The notes under the pieces: generated by a model | What the model was told of the DNA's origin: nothing | Database searches by the model: none | Seen by the model: the letters and a program-made list of their open reading frames with translations, nothing else | NCBI GenBank assembly: GCA_004211435.1 | Contig: SECS01000005.1 | Coordinates: 1 to 64,000, forward strand | Direction of reading: 5' to 3' | DNA: 64,000 nt | From: Novosphingobium sp. | GTDB taxonomy: Bacteria; Pseudomonadota; Alphaproteobacteria; Sphingomonadales; Sphingomonadaceae | Made by a program: the position numbers and the translations under genes | In this document: one piece after another, positions 48,032 to 55,933 of the stretch | Position numbering within the stretch: the first letter of the stretch is position 1 | How the letters are laid out: each line of letters starts with the position of its first letter

Positions 48032-49027
48032 TCAGGCCGCCACGCTCTCGGGCTCGGGATCGTCGAACTGGTAGAACCGCGCGTACTGGCGGCGATAGGC
48101 GAGCAGCGGACCGTCGCCCTTGACCAGCATCGGCTGTTCCTGGAAGCGCTTGGCGTTCCAGATCGGAATGTCCTGGGTCACCTGCTTGACCAGATCGCGG
48201 ATGCGCGCGGCGGTGACGCGGGCCTTGCCCTCGGAAATGTTCGGCGGGGTGAACATCTGCCAGCGCAGATGCGTGTGCTCGGCGTCGATCGGCGTGACCT
48301 GCTGCGCCTGGACGACGTGGCAGACGTCGATGTACTCGACCATCGACTGGCCGGGGCCGACCGCGGTCGTGTCGATCTTGCCGGTCATCGGCCCGCGCGG
48401 CGTGTTCATCTCGGCGACGACGGTGTTGCGCCGCGTCCAGCCGTCGATCTTGAATTCGCCCTTGGGCGCGAAGGGCACCCCATGGACCGCGTTGAAGTGC
48501 GCGTGGTCCTGGCCGTTCTCGGTGATTTCCTGGACGTGGATGTCGATCACCCAGTCGTAGGTCGAATGGAGCACCCAGTCGCCATCGGGGCATTCGGGCA
48601 GGCGCACGACGTCCCACTTGGGCGCCACCTTCTTGGGGTGATACCAGACGTAGATCACCCCGTCGCTCTCGCTGACCGGCCAGGTCGGCAGGCAGCCGCG
48701 CTTCGCCTGGGGCGGGATCGTGTCGGTATAGGGAATGTCGGTGACGCGGCCCTCGCCGTCGAACGACCAGTGGTGGAAGCCGCAGCGCAAATCGTTGCCG
48801 ACCACTTCGCTGGCGACGCCCAGATGGGCGCCGAGGTGCGGACAGAACGGATCGACGACGTTGGCCTTGCCGTCATGCCCGCGCCACAGGACGAATTCAG
48901 TGCCGAAATAGCGCAGCGTCCTGATCTCGCCCGGCGCGATCTCGCCCGAGGTCGCCACGGCGAACCAGCCGAACGGGATCGGCAGCTTGTGGAAACCGCG
49001 ATCGAGGGGAGAGGTGGCTGCGTCCAT
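48032..49027 (-). CDS. Rieske oxygenase (KshA/DAF-36-like)
   Basis: A 331-aa oxygenase component. The Rieske cluster ligands are Cys62-x-His64 (CPHLGAHLG) and Cys82-x2-His85 (CGFHHW). The mononuclear iron site is ENGQDHAHFNAVHG, with Asp174 and His177/His182. The architecture resembles 3-ketosteroid 9-hydroxylase KshA and cholesterol 7-desaturase. No ferredoxin or reductase gene is adjacent, so electrons must come from elsewhere. Start: two adjacent ATGs (49030, 49027) follow GGAG; 49027 has the better spacing. First gene of a three-gene operon preceded by site f. Confidence 0.92.
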   Translation of the reverse strand: MDAATSPLDRGFHKLPIPFGWFAVATSGEIAPGEIRTLRYFGTEFVLWRGHDGKANVVDPFCPHLGAHLGVASEVVGNDLRCGFHHWSFDGEGRVTDIPYTDTIPPQAKRGCLPTWPVSESDGVIYVWYHPKKVAPKWDVVRLPECPDGDWVLHSTYDWVIDIHVQEITENGQDHAHFNAVHGVPFAPKGEFKIDGWTRRNTVVAEMNTPRGPMTGKIDTTAVGPGQSMVEYIDVCHVVQAQQVTPIDAEHTHLRWQMFTPPNISEGKARVTAARIRDLVKQVTQDIPIWNAKRFQEQPMLVKGDGPLLAYRRQYARFYQFDDPEPESVAA

Positions 49028-49050
49028 CATCAACTCCGTGGCTCCGACTC

Positions 49051-49078
49051 ATAATGAATCGAGCAAATGTCATTCTAT
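49051..49078. promoter_or_regulatory. TTGCA-type operator candidate, site f
   Basis: ATAATGAATC (49051-49060) and CATTCTAT (49071-49078) form an imperfect dyad with GAGCAAATGT between, closely matching site a. It lies 24 bases upstream of the Rieske oxygenase start. Confidence 0.5.
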
Positions 49079-49141
49079 CGTGTGCGTCCGGCCAGGTCAA
49101 AACGTGGGCACGATGCGTGATCTCCCTGCCCCACCCCCGCT

Positions 49142-49237
49142 TCGTCATTGCGCGCCGCGAAGCGGCGCGGCAATCCAGGGCGACAGAGCATGACCGCCCT
49201 GGATTGCCGCGGCCCCTGCGGTGCCTCGCAATGACGA
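49142..49237. repeat. Dispersed palindromic repeat (about 96 bp)
   Basis: The arms TCGTCATTGCG...GCGGCAATCCAGGGCG (left, 49142-49182) and CGCCCTGGATTGCCGC...CGCAATGACGA (right, ending 49237) are near-perfect reverse complements around a central AGAGCATG. Palindromes with CGTCATTGCG and GCAATCCAGG arms are a common non-coding repeat class in bacteria. It lies between the acyl-CoA dehydrogenase pair and the Rieske operon. Confidence 0.75.
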
Positions 49238-49268
49238 GGGTTTAGGTCGAGCGGTGCGGTCACGCCCC

Positions 49269-50495
49269 TCACCGCCCGTTCGGGATCTCGCGGAACGGCA
49301 CATTCTTGTCGACGCGCACATCGCCGGGCAGGCCGAGCACGCGTTCGGCGATGATGTTCTTCATGATCTCGTCGGTGCCGCCGCCGAGCCGCAGCCCGGG
49401 TGCCCAGAGGAAACGGTGCTGGAAGGCGCCGCCGAGCAGCGCCTCGTCGGGATCGTCCATCAGGCCGCCGTGATCGAGAATGTCGAGTGCCTTGTCGGTC
49501 AGGGTCTGCGCGAGGTTCGACCAGAGCAGCTTGCCGGCCGAGCCCTCTGGCCCCGGCGCCGTGCCTTTCGACAGCGAGGTCAGGGTGCGGAAGCTCAACA
49601 GCCGGATCGCTTCGGCATCGACGTAGAGATCGGCCAGCCATTCGCGGAAGGCCGGGTCCTCAAGCGCCGTGCCGTCCCACGAGGCGACCTGCCCCGCGAG
49701 CTTCATCACGTCGCGCCAGTTGAGGCCCGTGCCCGAGCCCAGCGCGGCGCGCTCGTTCATCAAGGTCGAGATGATGACCTTCCACCCGCCGCCGAGTTCG
49801 CCGACCCTCTGGCTGTCGGGCAGGCGCACGTCGGTGAGGAAGACCTCGTTGAGCTCGTTGTCGCCCGACATCATGCGGATCGGCCGGACCTCGACGCCCG
49901 GCGTCTTCATGTCGAGCCAGAACACGGTCAGGCCTTTGTGCTTGGGTACGTCGGGATCGGTGCGCGCGACGAGCATGCCGTAGTCGGCGATCTGCGCGCC
50001 GCTGTTCCACACCTTCTGGCCGTTGATGACCCAGCTGTCGCCGTCCTTGACCGCGGCGCAGCGCACGCCGGCCGAATCCGATCCGCTCGCCGGCTCGGAA
50101 AACAGCTGGCACCAGATCTCCTCGCCGCGCACCGCCGGGGGAATGCGCGCGAGCGAGGCTTCGTCCTTGTTGTGCTCCATCAGCGCGGGCAGCAGCATAT
50201 GCAGCCCGGTCATGAAATAGGTGAACTGCAGCCCGGCGCGGTTCTCTTCCTGGTTGAAGATCGCCTCCTCGATCGCGCTACCGCCCGCCCCGCCCTGTTC
50301 CTTGGGCCAGGACAGGCAGGCATAGCCGGCCTGGGCCTTGGTCGCCTGCCACTGGCGCGCGACGTCCTTGTGCGCCGGGTGCCAGTTGCGGCGTTCCTCG
50401 GGCGAGAGCCGGCTCAGGTCGGGCGCATTGGCGGCGATCCAGGTGCGGACCGTGGCGCGGTAGGCGGCCTCTTCAGGGGTGTCGTCGAAGTTCAT
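49269..50495 (-). CDS. Acyl-CoA dehydrogenase (pair member 1)
   Basis: A 408-aa dehydrogenase with WCQLFSEPASGSDSAGVRC, KVWNSGAQIADYGMLVARTD, VFLTDVRLPDSQRVGELGGGW and the C-terminal GGGTDEIMKNIIAERVLGLPGD. It starts at 50495 with ATGA overlapping the stop of the upstream dehydrogenase. The arrangement of a GGT(D/N)EI-type protein with a second, divergent paralogue is typical of alpha2beta2 acyl-CoA dehydrogenases for bulky CoA esters. Confidence 0.93.
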   Translation of the reverse strand: MNFDDTPEEAAYRATVRTWIAANAPDLSRLSPEERRNWHPAHKDVARQWQATKAQAGYACLSWPKEQGGAGGSAIEEAIFNQEENRAGLQFTYFMTGLHMLLPALMEHNKDEASLARIPPAVRGEEIWCQLFSEPASGSDSAGVRCAAVKDGDSWVINGQKVWNSGAQIADYGMLVARTDPDVPKHKGLTVFWLDMKTPGVEVRPIRMMSGDNELNEVFLTDVRLPDSQRVGELGGGWKVIISTLMNERAALGSGTGLNWRDVMKLAGQVASWDGTALEDPAFREWLADLYVDAEAIRLLSFRTLTSLSKGTAPGPEGSAGKLLWSNLAQTLTDKALDILDHGGLMDDPDEALLGGAFQHRFLWAPGLRLGGGTDEIMKNIIAERVLGLPGDVRVDKNVPFREIPNGR

Positions 50496-51610
50496 GCCGC
50501 GGACTCCAGGGCCAGCTTGTGTTCGAGCCGGTCGGCGACGCGGCGCTTCCAGTCGCGCGGTGCGCCGAGGATCAACCCGAGGTGTCGCGCGCGGCGGTAG
50601 AAGAAGTGGCAGTCGGCCTCCCAGGTGAAGCCGATGCCGCCGTGGGTCTGGATGTTCTCGCGCGCAGCCAACAGATAGGCGGCCGATCCCGCGACCCTCG
50701 CGGCGGCGGCGGCCAGCGGCAGTTCGGGCGCATCGGTCGAGAGCGCCCAGGCGCCGTAATAGGCATTGGCCCGCGCGACCTCGTTGCGCACGAAGACGTC
50801 GGCCAGCTTATGCTTGATCGCTTGGTAGGAGCCGATCGGCCGGCCGAAGGCATAGCGTTCGAGCGCATAGTCGCGCGCCATCTCGAGGCAGCGGTCGGCC
50901 CCGCCGAGCTGCTCGAAGGCGAGGAGCACTGCAGCGCGATCCTGGACCTGTGCCAGCAGATCGAGACCACCGGTAAGCGGCTCTGCCGGCGCCTCGCGGA
51001 ACACGATCTCGGCCGCACCGCGCGTGGGGTCGATCGTCGAGACCAAGCGGCGTTCGACGCCGGCGCCGGTCAGGTCGGCGAGGTAAAGGCCCGGACCGTC
51101 GTCCGACGCGGCGAGAACCACGACGCGATGGGCCGCGAGGCCGTCGGTGACGGGCAGCTTGGTCCCGGTCAGCGTGCCGTTGGCGAAGCGCGTGGCGATC
51201 CGCTCGGGCACGAGCACGCCCGGCCCTTCGCTGACGGCCAGCGTGCCGATCAGCGCGCCGCTGGCGACCTGCGGCAGCAGTTCTGCCTTCTGCGTGCCCG
51301 AACCTCCGAGCAGCAGGGCCTCGGCGAAGAGGTAGACGGTCGAGGCGAAAGGCACCGGCGCCACCGCGCGGCCCAGTTCCTCGGCCAGCGCGCAGAGCTC
51401 GACATAGCCCATGCCGATGCCGCCGAATTCCTCGGGTATCGCCGCGCCGCACCAGCCCTGCTCGCCGATCCGCTGCCACAGCGCGTGGTCGTAACCCGCA
51501 TCGGGGTTCTCCAGCGCTGTGCGCACCACGCTCAGTGGCGAGACGGCAGACAGGAAGCGGCGCGCTTCGTCCTTCAAAGCTTTCTGATCGTCGGTATAGT
51601 CGAAATTCAC
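50492..51610 (-). CDS. Acyl-CoA dehydrogenase (pair member 2)
   Basis: A 372-aa dehydrogenase-like protein: IPEEFGGIGMGYVELCALAEELG, RDYALERYAFGRPIGSYQAIKHKLADVFVRNEVARA and TWEADCHFFYRRARHLGLILG. The middle domain lacks the usual SEPxxGSD segment (LAVSEGPGVLVPERIA instead), as in the non-FAD-contacting or partner subunits of heteromeric enzymes. GTG start at 51610 with GGGAGAA upstream. First gene of the pair; its promoter region contains site g, shared with the divergent amidohydrolase. Confidence 0.9.
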   Translation of the reverse strand: MNFDYTDDQKALKDEARRFLSAVSPLSVVRTALENPDAGYDHALWQRIGEQGWCGAAIPEEFGGIGMGYVELCALAEELGRAVAPVPFASTVYLFAEALLLGGSGTQKAELLPQVASGALIGTLAVSEGPGVLVPERIATRFANGTLTGTKLPVTDGLAAHRVVVLAASDDGPGLYLADLTGAGVERRLVSTIDPTRGAAEIVFREAPAEPLTGGLDLLAQVQDRAAVLLAFEQLGGADRCLEMARDYALERYAFGRPIGSYQAIKHKLADVFVRNEVARANAYYGAWALSTDAPELPLAAAAARVAGSAAYLLAARENIQTHGGIGFTWEADCHFFYRRARHLGLILGAPRDWKRRVADRLEHKLALESAA

Positions 51611-51639
51611 GCGTCCATTCTCCCGGCGGCACCTCGGCT

Positions 51640-51666
51640 TTACAATACTCCACGCCTGTTGCAATA
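51640..51666. promoter_or_regulatory. TTGCA-type operator candidate, site g
   Basis: TTACAATA (51640-51647) and TTGCAATA (51659-51666) are direct repeats 19 bp apart, in the divergent gap between the dehydrogenase pair and the amidohydrolase. Confidence 0.55.
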
Positions 51667-51713
51667 CCGCCCGAGAAACTACGCCCCCGAAGATACCAGA
51701 GGAAGCCCGAACC

Positions 51714-52571
51714 GTGCCACGTCCCCGCGATATTCCCGTGATCGACACGCTGATCGGCTTCCGCGACACGCACCAGATGGACGTCGCATCGCTGCGCACC
51801 GAATGGAAGACCCACCCCGCCGAATACATGTTCAAGGTGATTCCCGACGAGATCGGCCAGGGTGATGACCGCCTCGCCTCGATCGCCGAGACCCTCGCGC
51901 AGATGGACGAGCACAACGTCCGCGTCGGCGTGATTCACATGTCCGACGATCGTGCCGAGGAAGCGCTGCGCCGCCACGCCGACCGCTTCGTCGCGATCCG
52001 CCCGGTCGATCCCAACAAGGGCATGGACGCGGTCCGCCTGATCCAGCGCGAATACGACGCCGGCCTGCTGCGCGGCGTCTCGTTCTTCCCCTCGGGCCAG
52101 AACCCGCCGGTGCCGATCAACGACAAGAAGGCCTATCCGATCTACGCCAAGTGCATCGAGCTGGACCTGCCGATCTTCATCAACGTCGGCGTGCCCGGCC
52201 CGCGCGTGCCGATGATGCCGCAATGGGTCGGCCACCTCGACGAAGTCGCCTACGACCTGCCCGAGCTCAAGGTCGTCATGCGCCACGGTGCCGAGCCCGA
52301 GGAGGACCTGGCGGTAAAGCTTTTGCTGAAATGGCCGAACCTCTATTACTCGACCAGCGCTTTCGCGCCGAAATACTGGCCCGAGGCGATCATCAAGTTC
52401 GCCAACTCGCGTGGCGCCGACAAGGTGCTCTACGGCGGCTACTTCCCGATGGGGCTCGAACTCTCGCGCATCTTCGCCGAGATGGACGCGGTGCCGTTCA
52501 AGGACGAGGTCTGGGGGAAGTTTCTCTACGACAATGCGGCCAAGCTGTTGAAGCTGCCAGCGCGGGGGTAA
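51714..52571 (+). CDS. Amidohydrolase-2-like protein with degenerate metal site
   Basis: A 285-aa ACMSD/amidohydrolase-2-like TIM barrel. Family order is clear (LDLPIFINVGVPGPRVPM; LPELKVVMRHGAEPEEDLAVKLLLKWPNLYYSTSAFAPKYWPEAII; KVLYGGYFPMGLELSRIF). The N-terminal HxH is absent (IDTLIGF instead), the second His is Asn (FIN) and the DYP Asp is replaced (GGYFP). Only the RHG His remains. Either it uses a metal-free mechanism such as decarboxylation, hydration or isomerisation, or it is structural. GTG start at 51714. Confidence 0.82.
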   Translation: MPRPRDIPVIDTLIGFRDTHQMDVASLRTEWKTHPAEYMFKVIPDEIGQGDDRLASIAETLAQMDEHNVRVGVIHMSDDRAEEALRRHADRFVAIRPVDPNKGMDAVRLIQREYDAGLLRGVSFFPSGQNPPVPINDKKAYPIYAKCIELDLPIFINVGVPGPRVPMMPQWVGHLDEVAYDLPELKVVMRHGAEPEEDLAVKLLLKWPNLYYSTSAFAPKYWPEAIIKFANSRGADKVLYGGYFPMGLELSRIFAEMDAVPFKDEVWGKFLYDNAAKLLKLPARG

Positions 52572-52654
52572 GGCCGGCGGGGGCGTCGCGGAAACCGGGC
52601 TGCCGGAATTTGGTCGTGGCCAGTCGATTTAAGGCCTCGCCTATTGCCCCAAAC

Positions 52655-52682
52655 CCGATCGGCTTGAGCTTGTCGAAGGCCC
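52655..52682. repeat. Probable dispersed sphingomonad repeat fragment
   Basis: CCGATCGGCTTGAGCTTGTCGAAGGCC resembles the CGGGCTGAGCTTGTCGAAG intergenic element that I know to be frequent in sphingomonad genomes. Recognised from memory only; there is a single copy in this window. Confidence 0.35.
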
Positions 52683-52875
52683 CTTGCGCGGCTCCGCCGC
52701 TTATCCTCGAAAGCGGGGGTGACGGATGTCTGCCTTTTCAGCTGGCTGCAATGTCGGGTTAGTGGCTTGGAAGCGTGCCTCATTTGGCCAGCCAGCCATC
52801 CCATCGCGGCCGTCGTCATGGGATTGACCCCAGGCCCGCAGCAGCTATCGTTTGTTTCGTATTTGAAGATATATT

Positions 52876-52889
52876 TTCTATATATAGAA
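52876..52889. promoter_or_regulatory. Perfect AT-rich palindrome before epoxide hydrolase
   Basis: TTCTATATATAGAA is a perfect 14-bp palindrome ending 17 bases before the TTG start at 52907, close to where a -10 box and transcription start would fall. It could be an operator or the -10 region itself (TATATA). Confidence 0.45.
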
Positions 52890-52906
52890 TTAAATGGAGA
52901 AGAGCC

Positions 52907-54076
52907 TTGGCCGAGGAAGCTGTCCAACCGTTCCGCTGCAGCGTGCCGGACGAGGTCATCGCCGACCTTCATGACCGCCTCGATCGCACCCGTTGGCCCG
53001 ACCAGCTTCCCGATGCCGACTGGGACTATGGCACCGAACTCAGCTTCCTCCGCGCGCTCTGCGATCACTGGCGACACGACTTCGATTGGCGCGCGGCGGA
53101 AGCGCGGTTCAACGCCTTCCCGCAGTTCATGACCGAGATCGACGGGGAGCAAGTCCACTTCTACCACATTCGCTCTCCCGAGCCCGACGCGGTGCCGCTC
53201 ATCATCACACATGGCTATCCGGGGTCCGTCGCCGAGTTCCTCGACATCCTGGGGCCCTTGACCGATCCGGTGGCGCACGGCGGCAATCCACGCGACGCCT
53301 TCCATGTGGTCGCACCGTCCATTCCGGGCTACGGCTTCTCCGGCCCGACCCGTCAGCGCGGCTTCAACATCGCCAGGGCCGCGGAGGTCAACCTGCGGCT
53401 GATGGAGCGCCTCGGCTATGACCGCTATATCGCCCAGGGCGGCGATTGGGGCTCGGGAATCTCGACCGCAATGGCGGCGATGCAGCCCGAACGGCTGATC
53501 GCCTTGCACCTCAATTTCATCGTCGGCTTCCCCGCGGATCCCGCCAACCCGCTCGAAGGTCTGACCGAGAAAGAGAAGGCCGCGGTCGCCTGGAAGGAGA
53601 ACTACGATCTCCACGAGCACGGCTACCGCATCATTCAGTCCACCAAGCCGCAATCGCTGGCCTATGGCCTGACGGACTCGCCGGTGGGTCTGGCCGCCTG
53701 GGTGGTGGAGAAGTTCAAGACCTGGAGCGATTGCGCTGGCGATGTCGAAACCTCGTTCTCCAAGGACCAGCTCCTCGAGAACATCATGCTCTACTGGGTG
53801 ACGGGAACGATCAACTCGGCGATGCGCCTCTATTACGAAGGCAACGGTCCCGGGCGGGCGCCTAGTCAGCTCGCCAAGGTGAATGTGCCCACCGGTTATG
53901 CCTTCTTTCCGGCAGAGATCCGTCCTACCCCGCGCGCCTGGGCGAACCAGATCTACACCAACATCGTGCGCTGGACCGAGATGCCCAGGGGCGGACATTT
54001 TGCCGCCTTCGAGCAGCCGACGGCCTTCGTCGATGAGCTTCGCGCTTTCGTCAGGGAATTCCGATCAGGCCGCTGA
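52907..54076 (+). CDS. Epoxide hydrolase (EPHX1-like)
   Basis: A 389-aa epoxide hydrolase with the N-terminal EHN domain (VIADLHDRLDRTRWPDQL) and an alpha/beta hydrolase core: oxyanion HGYPGS, nucleophile Asp in GGDWGS, and catalytic His in RGGHFAAFEQP. It opens an epoxide to a diol via an alkyl-enzyme ester. TTG start at 52907 with GGAG seven bases upstream. It stands alone, downstream of the amidohydrolase, with its own AT-rich promoter. An epoxide intermediate in the pathway, or detoxification of one, is implied. Confidence 0.92.
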   Translation: MAEEAVQPFRCSVPDEVIADLHDRLDRTRWPDQLPDADWDYGTELSFLRALCDHWRHDFDWRAAEARFNAFPQFMTEIDGEQVHFYHIRSPEPDAVPLIITHGYPGSVAEFLDILGPLTDPVAHGGNPRDAFHVVAPSIPGYGFSGPTRQRGFNIARAAEVNLRLMERLGYDRYIAQGGDWGSGISTAMAAMQPERLIALHLNFIVGFPADPANPLEGLTEKEKAAVAWKENYDLHEHGYRIIQSTKPQSLAYGLTDSPVGLAAWVVEKFKTWSDCAGDVETSFSKDQLLENIMLYWVTGTINSAMRLYYEGNGPGRAPSQLAKVNVPTGYAFFPAEIRPTPRAWANQIYTNIVRWTEMPRGGHFAAFEQPTAFVDELRAFVREFRSGR

Positions 54077-54405
54077 CGAAGCCCGAGACCGGCACGATCC
54101 CGGAGCAGCGGAGTTTTCGAGGTTCAAAGGGGCCTTCAGAGCGACCGAACGATCGTTCGCTCCGCGGTGCTTGGGACAGCCTGCGGGCCTGCGGGTGCTT
54201 TCCTACAACAACGCTTTAAGCGCAGTCTGCGCTGGCTCTGTCCCATTGTCGGCATCGCGGTGTTTTACGGATAGCTGCACCATCCTGCGCGTCTATCTGC
54301 GGTACAAAGTGACACGTTTGCCGCAAGCTGAAATCCTCTGGACCGTGTCAACTGTGTCAACTTCGCCCGAAAAACCATGTCTTTTCAGCTTCCGCCCGAA
54401 ACGTC
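54077..54405. other. Non-coding convergent gap
   Basis: No gene is supported in these 329 bases between epoxide hydrolase and the small helical protein. It contains a perfect palindrome (54146-54159) and a tandem GTGTCAACT repeat at about 54345-54362. Confidence 0.5.
54146..54159. repeat. Perfect palindrome CGAACGATCGTTCG
   Basis: A 14-bp perfect palindrome resembling TetR-family operators, but it lies in a convergent gap without an obvious promoter. Confidence 0.4.
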
Positions 54406-54810
54406 CTAGCCCCGCGGCGCGCGCGCCATTTCGAAGGCGCGTAGGGCGCGCCAGATCGCCTGGTCGAGCGCGCGCGCTTCGGCTCCGTCCTCGGCCTCGA
54501 CCCTGGCGTGAAGCTCGACCAGCAGCGCCCGCAGGCGGCCGTTCTCGGCATCCAATTCGCTGATCTTCAGCCCCGGATCCTGCGAGGCCGCGGCCTCGCT
54601 TAGCCCACCCTGCCCCAGCAGCTCACGGATCCGCGCATTCTCGGCGACACGTATCGCCGCGGCATCGTCGCCGGCGCGGCCAACGATCGCGATCAGCGAC
54701 TGCGCCATGCGCGCGGCATCGGCGGCGAAAGCGTCGGTCAACTGTGGCGCGACCTGATCGCGCAATGCATCGATCACGCCTTCGAGCACGATCTCACCGG
54801 TGAGCTTCAT
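54406..54810 (-). CDS. Small helical partner protein of the phosphotransferase (LvaB-like candidate)
   Basis: A 134-aa, Ala/Glu/Leu-rich, almost wholly helical protein (AADAARMAQSLIAIVGRAGDDAAAIRVAENARIRELLGQGG; DAENGRLRALLVELHARVEAE). No signal peptide. It starts at 54810 with ATGA overlapping the phosphotransferase stop. In the Pseudomonas putida levulinate pathway a small protein, LvaB, encoded directly after the LvaA kinase is required for phosphorylation of 4-hydroxyacyl-CoA; this pair has the same order, size and coupling. Homology is not certain from sequence alone. Confidence 0.65.
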   Translation of the reverse strand: MKLTGEIVLEGVIDALRDQVAPQLTDAFAADAARMAQSLIAIVGRAGDDAAAIRVAENARIRELLGQGGLSEAAASQDPGLKISELDAENGRLRALLVELHARVEAEDGAEARALDQAIWRALRAFEMARAPRG

Positions 54811-55823
54811 CCCATGACTCCCAGGCGTTCCATCCGTTCGAGCATTTCCTTGCGGTGGAAATGGTTGGCGCGTAGCGCGGTCAGCGCGACGATCATCTCG
54901 CGGCTCGTGCCGTCCTGGAAGCTTGCCTCAGCCGTGGTCCAGAGCCCGCAGGCCTTGACCGTGGCGAAGAGCCCCCACCAGTCGAGCACCGCGCGGTCGA
55001 GCGTCAGGCCGCTCTCCTCCTCCCAGAGCGCGAATCCCTCGTCGAGTGGCAGGTGCTTCTCGACCGACCACATCGGATTGAGCGCCCAGGCGACGTCCTC
55101 GAGCGGATCGCCGACGTGGCACATCTCCCAGTCGAGCACCGCGCTGATCGAGCCGTCAGGCACGAACAGGAAGTTGCCGCAGCGGTAGTCGCCGTGGACG
55201 ATGGCGGGCTTGGCGGCCGCGGGTGGCGGATTCCGCCGTAGCCAGCGGATAACACCGCGCACGATCGGTTCGACCGCGGCCTCGCCGGCGTCGAGCGTCG
55301 CTTCCCAATGATCGAGCTCGCGCTGCCAGTAGGCGCCGTCGGCCTCGCCATTGCGCAGGTCGGTCAGCCCGAGAGCGCGATGGTCCTGCGCGGCCAGGGT
55401 GCCGAGATGCCGCCAGAAATTGCGGCCGACGGTCTCGCCCTGGCCCTCGTAGGGATCGCTCGAATGGAAGAAATGGCCGGGCTTGCCGGGCATCATGTCC
55501 ATGACGAAGAACGGTCGATCGAGCCATTCGGACCCGAGCTCGAGCCAGTGAGCGGTCGGGACCGGCACGCCACGCCCGGCGAGCGCCGAATAGACATTGA
55601 ATTCGATGTCGCGCTCGGCGTTGACCAGTCCGGCCGCGGGCGCGCGGCGAAGGATCAGACGGCGGTCCTCGGCACGGCCGCCGGCCTGCCAGCGAGCGCG
55701 AAAGCGGAAGGTTTCCTGGCTGGAGCCGCCGTGAATGCGTGCGAGATCGTCGATGCGGATATCGCTTGCCTCGGGCATGCGGTGCCCGAGATAGTCGGCA
55801 ATGCGCGATTCCAGCGTGGTCAT
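54807..55823 (-). CDS. APH-family phosphotransferase (LvaA/ACAD10-like)
   Basis: A 338-aa kinase-fold protein: ARIHGGSSQETFRFRARW (glycine loop), LILRRAPA (ATP-binding basic strand), Brenner motif HGDYRCGNF (His210, Asp212, Asn217), and DWE (Asp231, Glu233) in VLDWEMCHVGDPLEDVAW. The HGDYRxGNF and DWExxxxGDPLxDVAW forms are those of acyl-CoA-linked kinases of the ACAD10/11 and LvaA group rather than antibiotic kinases. Coupled by ATGA to the small helical gene; a TetR regulator lies 110 bases upstream on the same strand. Confidence 0.9.
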   Translation of the reverse strand: MTTLESRIADYLGHRMPEASDIRIDDLARIHGGSSQETFRFRARWQAGGRAEDRRLILRRAPAAGLVNAERDIEFNVYSALAGRGVPVPTAHWLELGSEWLDRPFFVMDMMPGKPGHFFHSSDPYEGQGETVGRNFWRHLGTLAAQDHRALGLTDLRNGEADGAYWQRELDHWEATLDAGEAAVEPIVRGVIRWLRRNPPPAAAKPAIVHGDYRCGNFLFVPDGSISAVLDWEMCHVGDPLEDVAWALNPMWSVEKHLPLDEGFALWEEESGLTLDRAVLDWWGLFATVKACGLWTTAEASFQDGTSREMIVALTALRANHFHRKEMLERMERLGVMG

Positions 55824-55875
55824 TCCTCGTCCCGGTTCGATGCTTGGTCTTTCGACGCGTTCTAGCCGGGATGGC

Positions 55876-55908
55876 CGGTCGAGGGCAGTTCAAACGCCCC
55901 CGACCGGT
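55876..55908 (-). terminator. Hairpin between tetR and the phosphotransferase
   Basis: CCGGTCG (55876-55882) pairs with CGACCGG (55902-55908), with an inner GGGC/GCCC stem and a 9-base loop. No T-run follows. It may attenuate read-through from the TetR gene into the phosphotransferase pair. Confidence 0.45.
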
Positions 55909-55933
55909 TATATCGTGGTCACGATCAAGACGG

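Larger units (their letters stand above)
52572..52906. other. Non-coding gap between amidohydrolase and epoxide hydrolase
   Basis: No gene is supported in these 335 bases. It contains a probable dispersed repeat fragment (52655-52682) and, at 52850-52895, a strongly AT-rich promoter-like stretch with a perfect palindrome just before the epoxide hydrolase start. Confidence 0.6.

Noticed and set aside
49142-49237. Large palindrome as an insertion-sequence terminus
   Set aside because: No transposase, no target duplication; it matches a common dispersed palindromic repeat class.
54146-54159. CGAACGATCGTTCG as the operator of the TetR regulator at 55934
   Set aside because: It lies in a convergent gap about 2.5 kb from the tetR promoter with no promoter next to it; kept only as a repeat.
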